Notes: generated from the letters alone by a model not told the origin. A DNA stretch of 23,371 nt from CAYFHQ01 sp964342805 (GCA_964342805.1 CAYFHQ010000059.1:1-23371); one strand, 5' to 3'. Numbered from the stretch's first letter, positions 1-7,682 are shown. Made by a program: numbers and translations.

Positions 1-150
1 AAAAAATTAGAGAGCACAGGGCTGGGCCTTGCCATCACAAAGGAACTGATCAACGCCCATGACGGATGGATAATAGCGGGCAATCAAGAAGGCGGGGGAG
101 CTCGATTTACCATCGGTCTGCCCATTATAAACCATGAGGAAGGAGCATAG
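1..150 (+). CDS. Sensor histidine kinase, C-terminal end (partial at window edge)
   Basis: The first 49 codons form an open frame entering from the left edge and ending at TAG (148-150). The peptide contains STGLGLAIT, which matches the G2 ATP-lid motif of HATPase_c domains, followed by the typical closing strands (GGGARFTIGLP). This is the last part of the ATP-binding domain of a two-component sensor kinase that phosphorylates its partner regulator. The stop lies 1 nt before the start of the OmpR-type response regulator, so the two are almost certainly a cognate, co-transcribed pair. The sensor domain lies outside the window, so the stimulus cannot be inferred. Confidence 0.88.
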   Translation, partial: KKLESTGLGLAITKELINAHDGWIIAGNQEGGGARFTIGLPIINHEEGA

Positions 151-151
151 C

Positions 152-838
152 ATGAAGCGTATACTCATTATTGAAGACGACCAAAACATTGCGGAGCTGG
201 AAAAAGACTACTTGGAGCTGAATGACTATGAGGCCAAATGGATCGCCGACGGCCGGGAGGGGCTTGCAGAGGCCCTTACAGGTCACTATGACATGGTCAT
301 TGTGGACCTCATGCTTCCTTCCATGGATGGTTTTGAAATCGTCAAGCGGGTCCGTCAGCAACTGGAGATCCCCATTATGATCGTTTCTGCACGGACAGAG
401 GACATCGATAAAATCAGGGGACTGGGCATGGGGGCAGATGATCATCTGTCAAAGCCTTTTAGTCCAGCAGAGTTGGTGGCTAGGGTCAAAAGCCATTTGC
501 TCCGTTATGAACGACTCATGGGCGTGACCGACAAGGTGAAAGTCTTGGCCAGTGGTGGCCTGGAACTCAATGTGAGCTCCAGAGAGGTATTTGTCAATGG
601 CAAGGAAGTCCAGCTGACAACAAAAGAGTTTGATATGCTGGCCTTCCTAATGAAGCACCCCAATCTGGTCTTCAGCAAGTCCCAACTCTATGAAAAGATT
701 TGGCATGAGGACGACCTGGGGGAACCAGCTACCGTTGCCGTACACATTCAGAAGATTAGAAAGAAAATCGAAGCTGACCCCAGCGAACCCAAGTACATTG
801 AGACGGTTTGGGGGGCGGGCTACAGGTTGAGGAAATAA
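152..838 (+). CDS. OmpR/PhoB-family two-component response regulator
   Basis: A 228-residue DNA-binding regulator. The N-terminal receiver domain (about 1-115) has the acidic pocket D9/D10, phospho-acceptor D52 (VDLMLPSMDG), S79 and the conserved K101 (SKPFSP). The C-terminal winged helix (about 130-226) shows the usual LTTKEFDMLAFL and VHIQKIRKKI segments. The ATG at 152 is preferred over an in-frame ATG at 134, because an AGGAAGGA ribosome site (137-144) sits 7 nt before it and the protein then begins directly with the first receiver strand (MKRILIIEDD). It follows a histidine-kinase gene by 1 nt and precedes a MerR gene by 4 nt, so all three look co-transcribed. The target genes are unknown. 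Confidence 0.93.
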   Translation: MKRILIIEDDQNIAELEKDYLELNDYEAKWIADGREGLAEALTGHYDMVIVDLMLPSMDGFEIVKRVRQQLEIPIMIVSARTEDIDKIRGLGMGADDHLSKPFSPAELVARVKSHLLRYERLMGVTDKVKVLASGGLELNVSSREVFVNGKEVQLTTKEFDMLAFLMKHPNLVFSKSQLYEKIWHEDDLGEPATVAVHIQKIRKKIEADPSEPKYIETVWGAGYRLRK

Positions 839-842
839 GATC

Positions 843-1214
843 ATGGATACCTATACAATCGGCCAAATGGCTAAACAAACAGGATTGAGCATTCACACCC
901 TTCGCTACTATGAAAAAGAAGGTATCCTGCTTCCCATAGAACGGGATGAACATGGGAACCGGGTCTTTCAAGAAAAGGATGTGGTCTGGTTGGAAGCTGT
1001 CAGCTGCTTGCGTTCATCTGGCATGCCCATCAAGGATATTAAGCTCTACATTGCCCTTCACCAGAAAGGGCCAGAAATGATACTAGAAAAGAGACAGGTC
1101 TTTGTGGACCTACGGAAAAAGCTGGTCAAGCAGATTGAAGACCTGCAAAATTATGTAGACATGATTGACTGTAACTTAGATTACATTGATAGTGGCAAGC
1201 TAACGGGTTTATAA
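843..1214 (+). CDS. MerR-family transcriptional regulator
   Basis: A 123-residue regulator. It opens with a MerR helix-turn-helix (YTIGQMAKQTGLSIHTLRYY), followed by the wing (GILLPIERDEHGNR) and the conserved second helical unit (SCLRSSGMPIKDIKLY). A predicted dimerisation coiled coil covers about 75-115. There is no C-terminal ligand-binding extension or cysteine cluster like those of metal-sensing MerR proteins, so it resembles the small AdhR/NmlR-like group. Its start lies 4 nt after the response regulator stop. The next gene downstream, an iron-sulfur-type flavoprotein, has a 19-bp-spacer promoter bearing a perfect palindrome, which is the expected target. Family assignment is firm; the inducer is not known. 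Confidence 0.92.
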   Translation: MDTYTIGQMAKQTGLSIHTLRYYEKEGILLPIERDEHGNRVFQEKDVVWLEAVSCLRSSGMPIKDIKLYIALHQKGPEMILEKRQVFVDLRKKLVKQIEDLQNYVDMIDCNLDYIDSGKLTGL

Positions 1215-1291
1215 GCTAAAAGGCTTATGATTATGACAGCTTTGAAAACCAGTTGCACGTATGATTCCTGAAAAAAACATGAAAATTCTTC

Positions 1292-1322
1292 TTGCCCTAG
1301 AGTATACTCTAGGGCTTATTCT
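1292..1322 (+). promoter_or_regulatory. MerR-type promoter with 22-bp perfect palindrome operator
   Basis: A -35 element TTGCCC (1292-1297) and a -10 element TATTCT (1317-1322) are separated by 19 bp, the over-long spacer typical of MerR-activated promoters. A perfect 22-bp palindrome (1294-1315; half-site GCCCTAGAGTA) fills the spacer and overlaps the -35. The CTAGAGT/ACTCTAG core resembles operators of AdhR/NmlR-like MerR proteins. The probable regulator is the MerR gene ending 77 bp upstream; the target is the flavoprotein gene at 1394. Confidence 0.85.
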
Positions 1323-1393
1323 ATGAAATAGATCGGGACTCAAGCAAGAAATGAAGTGGGTTGGGTGCGTAGAGTGACCAAAGGAGAAGAAAA

Positions 1394-1948
1394 ATGAAAA
1401 TAGTAGCAATCCAAGGAAGTCATCGTAAAGAGGGCAGTACATCCAGGCTCATGGAGGCCTATTTGAAGGGTGTGCAAGACAAGAACCCAAAGGTAGAAGT
1501 AGAAGTGGTTCACCTGCGAGACGAGGATATCAAACCCTGTACCGGCTGTAATGGGTGCAAAATGGGCAAGACCGGTGTCTGTGTAATCAAGGACGACATG
1601 CACATGCACTATGACAAGGTGGACCAGGCTGACATGCTGGTCTTTGCCAGCCCTGTATATTGGTTTAACATGAATGCCCAGCTAAAGACCTATATTGACC
1701 GCCTTTATGGCTTTGACTATGTGTCCAAGCTAAAGGGTAAAAAACTATCTCTTGTGATGACCTATGCAGCTGAGAACCTAGAGGAGTCTGGTGGCCACCA
1801 TGGCCTGGGCGGTCTCAAGGACATGGCCGCATATACACAAATGGACTTGATGGACACTGTCACAGCCAGCACAGGCATGGAAATGAAGTTAAACCAGGAA
1901 GACCTGGATAAAGCGTATCAGCAGGGGCTTGCTGCTAAGATGGCATAA
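1394..1948 (+). CDS. NAD(P)H-dependent FMN reductase / iron-sulfur flavoprotein-like protein
   Basis: A 184-residue flavodoxin-fold protein. The FMN-phosphate loop is at the N-terminus (IQGSHRKEGSTSRL, about 6-19), and ASPVYWFNMNAQLKTYIDR (about 85-103) is the typical NADPH-dependent FMN reductase motif. C49, C52, C55 and C63 form CX2CX2CX7C, the compact cysteine motif of iron-sulfur flavoproteins, so a [4Fe-4S] cluster beside FMN is plausible. AAGGAG (1381-1386) lies 7 nt before the ATG. The gene sits behind a MerR-type promoter and ends at a bidirectional terminator, making it a single-gene unit probably induced by redox or electrophile stress. The physiological substrate is unknown. Confidence 0.88.
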   Translation: MKIVAIQGSHRKEGSTSRLMEAYLKGVQDKNPKVEVEVVHLRDEDIKPCTGCNGCKMGKTGVCVIKDDMHMHYDKVDQADMLVFASPVYWFNMNAQLKTYIDRLYGFDYVSKLKGKKLSLVMTYAAENLEESGGHHGLGGLKDMAAYTQMDLMDTVTASTGMEMKLNQEDLDKAYQQGLAAKMA

Positions 1949-1973
1949 TATTTGAGCCATTGGCCTATGGATA

Positions 1974-1994
1974 GTCCTAGCCCTTAACTAGGAC
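1974..1994 (+). other. Small hairpin upstream of the terminator
   Basis: GTCCTAG (1974-1980) pairs with CTAGGAC (1988-1994) around a 7-nt loop. No T-run follows, so this is not a terminator by itself. It lies 7 bp before the larger bidirectional terminator and may add 3'-end structure to the flavoprotein mRNA. Confidence 0.4.
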
Positions 1995-2000
1995 AATAAA

Positions 2001-2043
2001 AAAGATCCTAGCTTAACCCAAAGGGGTGGAAGCTAGGATCTTT
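2001..2043. terminator. Bidirectional intrinsic terminator
   Basis: AAAGATCCTAGCTT (2001-2014) and AAGCTAGGATCTTT (2030-2043) form a perfect 14-bp stem with a 15-nt loop. The stem has A/T ends on both sides, so it can stop transcription from the flavoprotein gene (+) and from the convergent inhibitor-like gene (-). Confidence 0.85.
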
Positions 2044-2052
2044 CTACTTTGC

Positions 2053-2756
2053 TTATTGAATGGTGGCTGTAAAGGTCACTGTTTCTTCAATTTCACCATC
2101 TGGACGGATCAGGTTGAATTCAATGGTGTAGGTACCTGGCTCCATGGACTTAAATCCGTAGTAGTGAATACCACCAGCACCTGGCATATCACTTGTGCGC
2201 TGGACACCGTCACCCACTGATTCCAAGGCTTCTGGAGCCGTGTATTCCCAAATGTAACCGGTAGACGCGTTCTCGTCCAGAGCAATGGCAAAGGCCCAGT
2301 CTTTTTCCACAGTCACAGTCGTGTCCTCTCGGGTCAGGACCTTGTGGGGGAACTCGCCGTCGAAGTAGCCGCTAATGATTTCCCGGGGGTCTATGCCAAT
2401 GATCATGTCCTCTTCCTCGTCAAGGGGAGGAGCTGTTTCTTTGCCTTCGGTGGGGTCAATGATGGGCTGGACCGGTGGGTCGTTGTTGGCAATCCGCTTG
2501 GCGTCCACTTGGACAGGGTAGGACTCCCGGATAGAGTCTCCAATGGTAAAGGCAACCACGTTGCCCACTTGGAATTCTCGGGACACACCACCGTCAAAGC
2601 TTGTGTTTTCATCGATAAAAACCCGTGCCAGGTCACCAATGATGGACTCTTGGTCCATGACTTCAACGACTATGCCACCGTCAGTGACTTCCGTAACCGT
2701 GCCATGGCCGTAAGGGCCAGCAAGGTTAGACCTAAGATTCTTTTGATTGTTTTCAT
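2053..2756 (-). pseudogene. Secreted DUF3221-like / I42 chagasin-like inhibitor domain protein, apparent frameshift
   Basis: The gene encodes two domains. The N-terminal one (GTVTEVTDGGIVVEV to ESYPVQVDAKRI) resembles the DUF3221/YobA beta-barrel type. After a proline-rich acidic linker comes a C-terminal domain with the three marks of I42/chagasin cysteine-protease inhibitors: NASTGYIW, GAGGIHYYGF and LIRPDGE. The best start is the ATG at 2756, with AGGAGT (2764-2769) 7 nt upstream, and it encodes a clear signal peptide, MKTIKRILGLTLLALTAMA. That frame, however, stops at 2670 after 28 codons. The domains lie in another frame, open from 2841 to 2053, whose own upstream ATG (2841) has no ribosome site and encodes no signal peptide. 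One base missing near 2700-2720 would rejoin the two. It may be a genuine mutation or a sequencing error. Family calls are moderately firm; the DUF3221 match is tentative. Confidence 0.7.
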
Positions 2757-2779
2757 ATTTTTCACTCCTATTGGGCTCT

Positions 2780-2809
2780 TTTATACTCCTTAGACGCCTT
2801 GGGAGACAA
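2780..2809 (-). promoter_or_regulatory. Candidate promoter for the inhibitor-like gene
   Basis: On the minus strand, TTGTCT (2809-2804) and TATAAA (2785-2780) are separated by 18 bp and lie just upstream of the AGGAGT site serving the ATG at 2756. The -35 is imperfect. The site fits the signal-peptide start and would exclude the alternative ATG at 2841. Confidence 0.45.
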
Positions 2810-2878
2810 GAAAGTTCCATCCTGGCAGAATATTTTTTCATGGGGGTGGCTGAAAATAATTCTCATGATGAAAACGCC

Positions 2879-2907
2879 TTGATGATTGCAAGCTCCTGTA
2901 TTACAAT
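2879..2907 (+). promoter_or_regulatory. Promoter of the tetrapyrrole operon
   Basis: TTGATG (2879-2884), a 17-bp spacer and TACAAT (2902-2907) make a good sigma-A promoter. Transcription would begin near 2914, just upstream of the cobalamin riboswitch, giving a leader of about 320 nt before hemA. Confidence 0.7.
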
Positions 2908-2928
2908 GGGGTAGGAAACGAATAACAT

Positions 2929-3090
2929 GAATTTTGCGGTCCTCAAACTGAGGTGAATAGGGAAGTTCGGTGTAAGTCCGACACAGCCCCCGCTACTGTA
3001 AGCATGGATGATTGACCTTTGGTCCACTGGGAAACTGGGAAGGCGGTCAATCAAAGGAAATGCGAGTCAGGAGACCTGCCACAAAATTGT
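2929..3090 (+). ncRNA. Cobalamin (B12) riboswitch
   Basis: The conserved core is unmistakable: AATAGGGAAGTTCGGTG (2956 onward), GTCCGACACAGCCCCCGC, TACTGTAAGC, the CCACTGGGAAACTGGGAAGG segment and the B12 box region GAGTCAGGAGACCTGCC (3064-3080). A closing P1 helix pairs AATTTTG (2930-2936) with CAAAATT (3082-3088). The element sits in the leader of hemA and precedes a terminator-like hairpin at 3135-3158. Adenosylcobalamin or a related corrinoid should lower expression of the downstream operon. The remainder of the 2842-3234 gap holds the promoter, this aptamer, the hairpin and the hemA ribosome site. Confidence 0.97.
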
Positions 3091-3134
3091 GTTCTATGCT
3101 TCGGAGGGAAGTTACACGTTAGTTTGATTTTCTA

Positions 3135-3161
3135 CCCCCTCTGTGTGCACAGTGGGGGTTT
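3135..3161 (+). terminator. Riboswitch expression-platform hairpin (probable terminator)
   Basis: CCCCC-T-CTGTG (3135-3145) pairs with CACAG-T-GGGGG (3148-3158) around a 2-nt gap and one T-T mismatch, followed by TTTCCT. It is GC-rich with a short U-tract and lies 45 nt after the aptamer. This is the likely switch point for premature termination when B12 is bound. Confidence 0.65.
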
Positions 3162-3234
3162 CCTACATTAATGTGAAAAACAAATCAATTACAAATATAG
3201 GATAATTTAACGCGACAGGCATTAGGAGCCAAGT

Positions 3235-4488
3235 ATGAATATAGCTGTTATCGGTGTCAACCACAAATCAGCATCCGCAGACATTAGGGAGAAGGCCAGC
3301 TTCACGGTCAGTGACCGGATTGAAGCCCTGGACCAGCTCATGGAAATGGGTATCCAGGAAGCCGTTATCCTCTCCACATGTAACCGCAGTGAAATCTATA
3401 TCGCAGACTTTGACCGGGACCTAGAAGACAAGGTAGACCAGGTCATTGATTTTTACCTGAAACGGTTCGATGCGCCTCAGCTGAGGCCGCACTTGTTCAC
3501 ACGCCTACGCCGGGGCGCCAGTTGGCATATCCACAGCGTAGCAGTGGGACTGGACTCGGTGGTTGTTGGTGAAGACCAGATATTGGGTCAGTTAAAAGAC
3601 GCCCATGCCATGGCCATGGACATGGGGGCCTGCGGCAAAGTCCTCAACAAAATGATCCGGGAAGCGGTGTCCACTGCCAAACAGATCAAGCAGGAAACTG
3701 GCATTTCAGACGAGCCCGTGTCAGTCAGCTCCATCGGCATTAAGTTCCTCAACGAGGAATCCGGAGGCCTGGCAGGAAAGAATGCCCTAGTAGTGGGCAC
3801 AGGAAAAATGGGCCGACAAGCCCTTAACTATTTAAAAGAACATGATCTAGGCCGGATTGTCATGACCAACCGAACCCACCACAAGTCTTTAGACTTACAG
3901 GGGGTATTTCCCGACGTGGACGTCATTCCCTATGACGACCGGTATGACTTGCTTGGTGACATGGACGTCCTCATTACGGCAACGGCGTCTCCCCACACGG
4001 TCATTCGAAACAGCCGGATAGGAGGGCGGGACAAGCCACTATTGATCCTCGACATGGCCCTGCCACGGGACGTTGATCCCAAGGTGGGTGAGCGTGAAGA
4101 CGTCAAGCTCTTTGTGGTGGACGACCTTCGGGAAATCTCAGAGCGGAACATGAAAAAACGCAGGGCCCTATGTGAGGAAGCCTTGCTGGCAAGAGAACCG
4201 GAGATAAGGGAACTGGGCCACTGGCTCAAAACCATGAAGGTGGACCCCTTGATCGGACAACTGAAACAAAGGGCAGACCAGATTGGTGACGACACCCTGG
4301 ACTATCTCAATAAAAAGCTCAAGCTGGACCTAAAAGAGTCCAAGCTCCTGGACAAAATGGTCCACTCCGCCCTCAAGCGGATGATCAGAGAACCCATTCT
4401 ACAACTCAAGTCCATGAAGGACATTGGCGAACAAGAAAAGGCAATTGAGGTACTTGAACAGCTATTCCAGCTGGAGGAGGACAAATGA
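3235..4488 (+). CDS. hemA: Glutamyl-tRNA reductase
   Basis: A 417-residue enzyme of normal length for the family. It reduces glutamyl-tRNA(Glu) to glutamate-1-semialdehyde, the first committed step of the C5 tetrapyrrole pathway. The catalytic cysteine C49 is in STCNRSEIY, preceded by the substrate-pocket segment GVNHKSASADIREK. GEDQILGQ, the NADPH-binding VVGTGKMGRQAL stretch and a C-terminal helical dimerisation domain follow. AGGAG (3224-3228) lies 6 nt before the ATG. It is the first gene after the cobalamin riboswitch and overlaps the next gene by 4 nt (ATGA). Its product feeds HemL, encoded later in the same operon. Confidence 0.97.
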   Translation: MNIAVIGVNHKSASADIREKASFTVSDRIEALDQLMEMGIQEAVILSTCNRSEIYIADFDRDLEDKVDQVIDFYLKRFDAPQLRPHLFTRLRRGASWHIHSVAVGLDSVVVGEDQILGQLKDAHAMAMDMGACGKVLNKMIREAVSTAKQIKQETGISDEPVSVSSIGIKFLNEESGGLAGKNALVVGTGKMGRQALNYLKEHDLGRIVMTNRTHHKSLDLQGVFPDVDVIPYDDRYDLLGDMDVLITATASPHTVIRNSRIGGRDKPLLILDMALPRDVDPKVGEREDVKLFVVDDLREISERNMKKRRALCEEALLAREPEIRELGHWLKTMKVDPLIGQLKQRADQIGDDTLDYLNKKLKLDLKESKLLDKMVHSALKRMIREPILQLKSMKDIGEQEKAIEVLEQLFQLEEDK

Positions 4489-5168
4489 TCCCAGTACAAC
4501 TGAACATCAAGGGCTGGCATGTCCTGGTTGTTGGTGGCGGGAAGATTGCCGGTAGGAAGTTAAGTAAGGTTGCGGGTCAAGGGGCCTTTATCACACAAAT
4601 TGCCCCCAACCGTCCTGAGGGACTGCCCAAGCACCTCGCCTTTACAGACTTGGGACTGGAAGAGGGTGGCCATGAGGATGAAAAGTCACCTCTTGAAAGT
4701 GAAACAAGCCCAGAAGTTGATCCAACCGAGAGACCTGACCTGATCCACTGGGAGCAGCGGGCCTTTCGCTTAAGTGATTTAGAGGGTGTGCAAATGGTCT
4801 TCGCTGCAACGGACGATCCTGTCCTCAATGAGCAGATCGCAACCATTTGTAAGGGAAAAAACATCCTTGTGAATGTCAGCACCGACATGGACCAATGCAA
4901 CTTCCATACGGTGGCCACCATTGAGCGGGGCGACCTGCAAATGACCCTTAGCACCGGTGGCAAGAGCCCAGCCTTGGCCAAGGCCTTAAAGGCAGACCTG
5001 GAAACTTATTTTCCAGCGTCAGCAGGCCAGGACCTAGAAGTCTTGGGCCACCACCGTGAAGAGGTAAAGGCGACAGTCAAGGACACCAAAGAGAAAAAAC
5101 GTTTGTTGACCCAAGCCGCAAACAAAGTTTTAGACAAGTGGACTTCGGCCAGGAAGTCCCATGAATAA
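4485..5168 (+). CDS. Precorrin-2 dehydrogenase / sirohydrochlorin ferrochelatase family protein
   Basis: A 227-residue homologue of SirC/Met8p and of the N-terminal half of CysG. It should oxidise precorrin-2 to sirohydrochlorin with NAD+, and may or may not insert iron. The Rossmann motif VVGGGKIAGRK (15-25), FAATDDPVLN (106-115), CNFHTVATIERGDLQ and the STGGKSPALAKALK segment are all present. An unusual acidic, low-complexity insertion occupies about residues 58-84, between the second Rossmann strands. The start overlaps hemA by 4 nt, implying translational coupling, and 69 nt separate the stop from the hemC start. In this operon the product sirohydrochlorin would be the substrate of a CbiK-type cobalt chelatase. 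Confidence 0.9.
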   Translation: MIPVQLNIKGWHVLVVGGGKIAGRKLSKVAGQGAFITQIAPNRPEGLPKHLAFTDLGLEEGGHEDEKSPLESETSPEVDPTERPDLIHWEQRAFRLSDLEGVQMVFAATDDPVLNEQIATICKGKNILVNVSTDMDQCNFHTVATIERGDLQMTLSTGGKSPALAKALKADLETYFPASAGQDLEVLGHHREEVKATVKDTKEKKRLLTQAANKVLDKWTSARKSHE

Positions 5169-5237
5169 ATGATTCATATCGTAAGAATAACTGCTTCAAA
5201 TAGACAGATAGACAAAAAAGCGCGAGAAGGAGCACAT

Positions 5238-6155
5238 ATGAAAATCACCGTAGGTACCCGGGGAAGTAACCTGGCGGTCACCCAAACCAATTGGGTTATT
5301 GACCAGCTAAAAGCAGCCCACCCGGAACTGGAAGTGGACGTGACCATTATCAAAACCAAAGGCGACAAGATATTAGACAAGCCTTTAAATCAAATTGGAG
5401 ACAAGGGCCTCTTTGTAAAAGAGATCGAGCAGGCCCTCTTAGACGGGTCCATTGACCTGGCGGTACATTCCATGAAGGACATGCCGTCGGACCAACCGGA
5501 CGGCCTTATTTTGGTGGCTCCGCCCCAGCGGGCTGACCACCGGGACGCCCTGGTTTTGCGGGAAGGCCTAAGTTCCCTAGAGGACATTCCCCAGGGGGGC
5601 AAGCTGGGTACTGGGTCCATTCGACGAATCGCCCAAATCCAGGCCATCAGGCCGGATATTACCTGCGTGTCTGTCCGGGGCAATGTGGAAACCCGAATGA
5701 AGAAGATTGAAACGGAAAACCTAGACGGTGTTGTCCTGGCAGCAGCTGGGCTCAAGCGTCTGGGTTTAGAGAATAGAATTTCTGCTTACTTGAGTAACGA
5801 GCAAATGTTAGCAGCACCTGCCCAGGGCATATTGGCAGTAGAAGTCCGGGAGACAGACGACCAGGTCAAGGCTCTCATGGAGGCCATTGTCCACGGGGAA
5901 ACCGCCCTGGCGACTCGAGCAGAACGGGCCTACCTCAACCATGCCGACGGGTCTTGTCACATGCCTATCGGCGCAGTCTTAGAAGAAGATGGAGACCAGA
6001 TTGTCCTCAAGGGCTTGCTGGGTACCGAGGACGGACGTCACCTGGTGCGGGACCAAATCCGTGGGGACAGAAATCAAGCTGAAGCCATGGGCGTATCTCT
6101 TGCCAAGCGTCTTCAAAAAGCCTTGCAAGACAAAGTCGATGGACAGGAAGGGTAG
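5238..6155 (+). CDS. hemC: Hydroxymethylbilane synthase (porphobilinogen deaminase)
   Basis: A 305-residue enzyme that polymerises four porphobilinogens into hydroxymethylbilane. Landmarks are KITVGTRGSNLAVTQT at the N-terminus, HSMKDMPS with catalytic D81, GTGSIRR, RGNVETR, and C240 in DGSCHMPIGA, which carries the dipyrromethane cofactor. The start at 5238 is chosen over an in-frame ATG at 5169, because AAGGAG (5227-5232) lies 5 nt before it and the family's N-terminus begins exactly there. The 23-residue upstream extension has no homology-like features. The gene is followed 12 nt later by the fused cobA-hemD, which uses its product. Confidence 0.97.
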   Translation: MKITVGTRGSNLAVTQTNWVIDQLKAAHPELEVDVTIIKTKGDKILDKPLNQIGDKGLFVKEIEQALLDGSIDLAVHSMKDMPSDQPDGLILVAPPQRADHRDALVLREGLSSLEDIPQGGKLGTGSIRRIAQIQAIRPDITCVSVRGNVETRMKKIETENLDGVVLAAAGLKRLGLENRISAYLSNEQMLAAPAQGILAVEVRETDDQVKALMEAIVHGETALATRAERAYLNHADGSCHMPIGAVLEEDGDQIVLKGLLGTEDGRHLVRDQIRGDRNQAEAMGVSLAKRLQKALQDKVDGQEG

Positions 6156-6167
6156 AAGGGCGGCGAC

Positions 6168-7682
6168 ATGGAAAACAAAGTGTATTTGATGGGCGCTGGA
6201 CCGGGAGACCTGGGCCTAATGACAGTGAAGGGCCTCAAGGCCATTCAAAGTGCCGATGTCTTGATTTACGACTACCTGGCCAATCCCAAACTCCTAAATG
6301 AAGCGCCAGCCCATGCCAAGAAAATCTACGTGGGCAAGCAGGCAGGCAACCATGCCAAGACCCAGGACCAGATCAACCAGGTCTTGGTGGATGAAGGCAG
6401 CATAGCCCAGACCGTTGTTCGCCTCAAGGGCGGCGACCCCTATGTTTTTGGCAGGGGGGGAGAAGAGGCAGAAGTCCTTCGGGAAAACGGTATTGCCTTT
6501 GAAATCATACCAGGAATTACCTCTGCCGTTGCAGGACCTGCCTATGCAGGCATACCCGTAACCCACCGGGGGATCTCCACCAGCTTCCACGTCATGACAG
6601 GCCACTTCAAAAGTGACGACCAGGAATGGGATTGGGAAGCTTTAGCCCGTCTGGGCGGGACCTTGATCTTCCTCATGGGGGTTGGCAACCTGGACAAGAT
6701 TGCTAGCAACCTCATGAAGCATGGCCTATCGGCCGACAAGCCTGTGGCCCTTATTCGCTGGGCGACCCATGCCCACCAACAAACGGTGACGGGAACCCTG
6801 GGCACCATTGTAGACGTGGTTGCAAGTGCAGGCCTCAAGCCACCGGCCCTGATCGTAATAGGGGACGTGGTCAACAAGCGGCAAGTCCTCAACTTCTTTG
6901 AGGAAAAGCCCCTCTTCGGCAAGCGCATTGGCGTGACCCGGGCCCGGGCCCAAGCGTCAGCCCTGGCTGGTCGACTGGAAGAACTGGGTGCGGTTGTGGC
7001 AGAAGTACCCATGATCGAAATCACTGCACCGGACGACCTGACCGATGTGGAGGACTCCATCCAGCGGCTTCATGCTTACAATAAGGCCATTTTCACCTCG
7101 GCCAATGCGGTACATGCTTACATGACCCAGCTGGAACAGGCGGACCTGGATGTCCGTAGCTTGGCCGGGATTAAGATATTTGCCATGGGCAAGGGGACAA
7201 CAGACGCCCTGTCCCAGTATGGCCTGCGACCGGACTTTGTCCCAGAGCGACAAACCTCTGAAGGTTTGGTTGACCTGATTGAACCCCTCATTGTCCCAAC
7301 GGAGCATGTCTTGTTCCCCCACGGGGAGAAGACCCGGGGGATTATTGAAGAGGCTTTAAAAGAAAAGTGCCACCTGGATTCCATGGTGGTGTATAGAAAT
7401 CGTGTGGCGGAGGGTGCCCCTGACCAGTTGAATGCTGTTCTAACTGACGGGGACCTGGACATGGTGACCTTTACCAGCGCGTCAACGGTACACAACTATA
7501 TGCAAACCCTTGATAAAACAGGCCGACAGTGGAATAAGGAAACTCTGGCCCTGAGCATTGGGCCCATTACCACCCACGCCATTAAATCCTATGAGATCCC
7601 TTTGATTGAAGAAGTGGACAAACCTTCAGTGGACCTGATGGTGGACCACATTCTCACCCGCTGGGGAAAGGAGCAAGCATGA
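6168..7682 (+). CDS. cobA-hemD: Fused uroporphyrinogen-III C-methyltransferase / uroporphyrinogen-III synthase
   Basis: A 504-residue two-domain enzyme. Residues 1 to about 240 are the SAM-dependent methyltransferase: GAGPGDLGLMTVKG (9-22), RLKGGDPYVFGRGGEE (85-100), GITSAVAGPAYAGIPVTHRG and GTLIFLMGV. It methylates uroporphyrinogen III to precorrin-2. Residues from about 250 to the end are the HemD-type synthase (KRIGVTRARAQASALAGRL, FTSANAVHAY, VTFTSASTVHNY), which cyclises hydroxymethylbilane to uroporphyrinogen III. The fusion lets the synthase product pass directly into the corrin/siroheme branch; such fusions are known in Clostridia. The stop overlaps the hemB start by 4 nt. Confidence 0.95.
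   Translation: MENKVYLMGAGPGDLGLMTVKGLKAIQSADVLIYDYLANPKLLNEAPAHAKKIYVGKQAGNHAKTQDQINQVLVDEGSIAQTVVRLKGGDPYVFGRGGEEAEVLRENGIAFEIIPGITSAVAGPAYAGIPVTHRGISTSFHVMTGHFKSDDQEWDWEALARLGGTLIFLMGVGNLDKIASNLMKHGLSADKPVALIRWATHAHQQTVTGTLGTIVDVVASAGLKPPALIVIGDVVNKRQVLNFFEEKPLFGKRIGVTRARAQASALAGRLEELGAVVAEVPMIEITAPDDLTDVEDSIQRLHAYNKAIFTSANAVHAYMTQLEQADLDVRSLAGIKIFAMGKGTTDALSQYGLRPDFVPERQTSEGLVDLIEPLIVPTEHVLFPHGEKTRGIIEEALKEKCHLDSMVVYRNRVAEGAPDQLNAVLTDGDLDMVTFTSASTVHNYMQTLDKTGRQWNKETLALSIGPITTHAIKSYEIPLIEEVDKPSVDLMVDHILTRWGKEQA

Noticed and set aside
2670..2756. Programmed -1 frameshift in the inhibitor-like gene
   Set aside because: The shift direction fits -1, but no X-XXY-YYZ slippery heptamer lies in the overlap of the two frames.
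2344..2793. A 149-codon + strand open frame opposite the inhibitor-like gene
   Set aside because: It is antisense to recognisable protein domains and has no convincing ribosome site or family features.
5169..5237. A 23-residue N-terminal extension of hemC
   Set aside because: The strong ribosome site and the family's N-terminus place the start at 5238.
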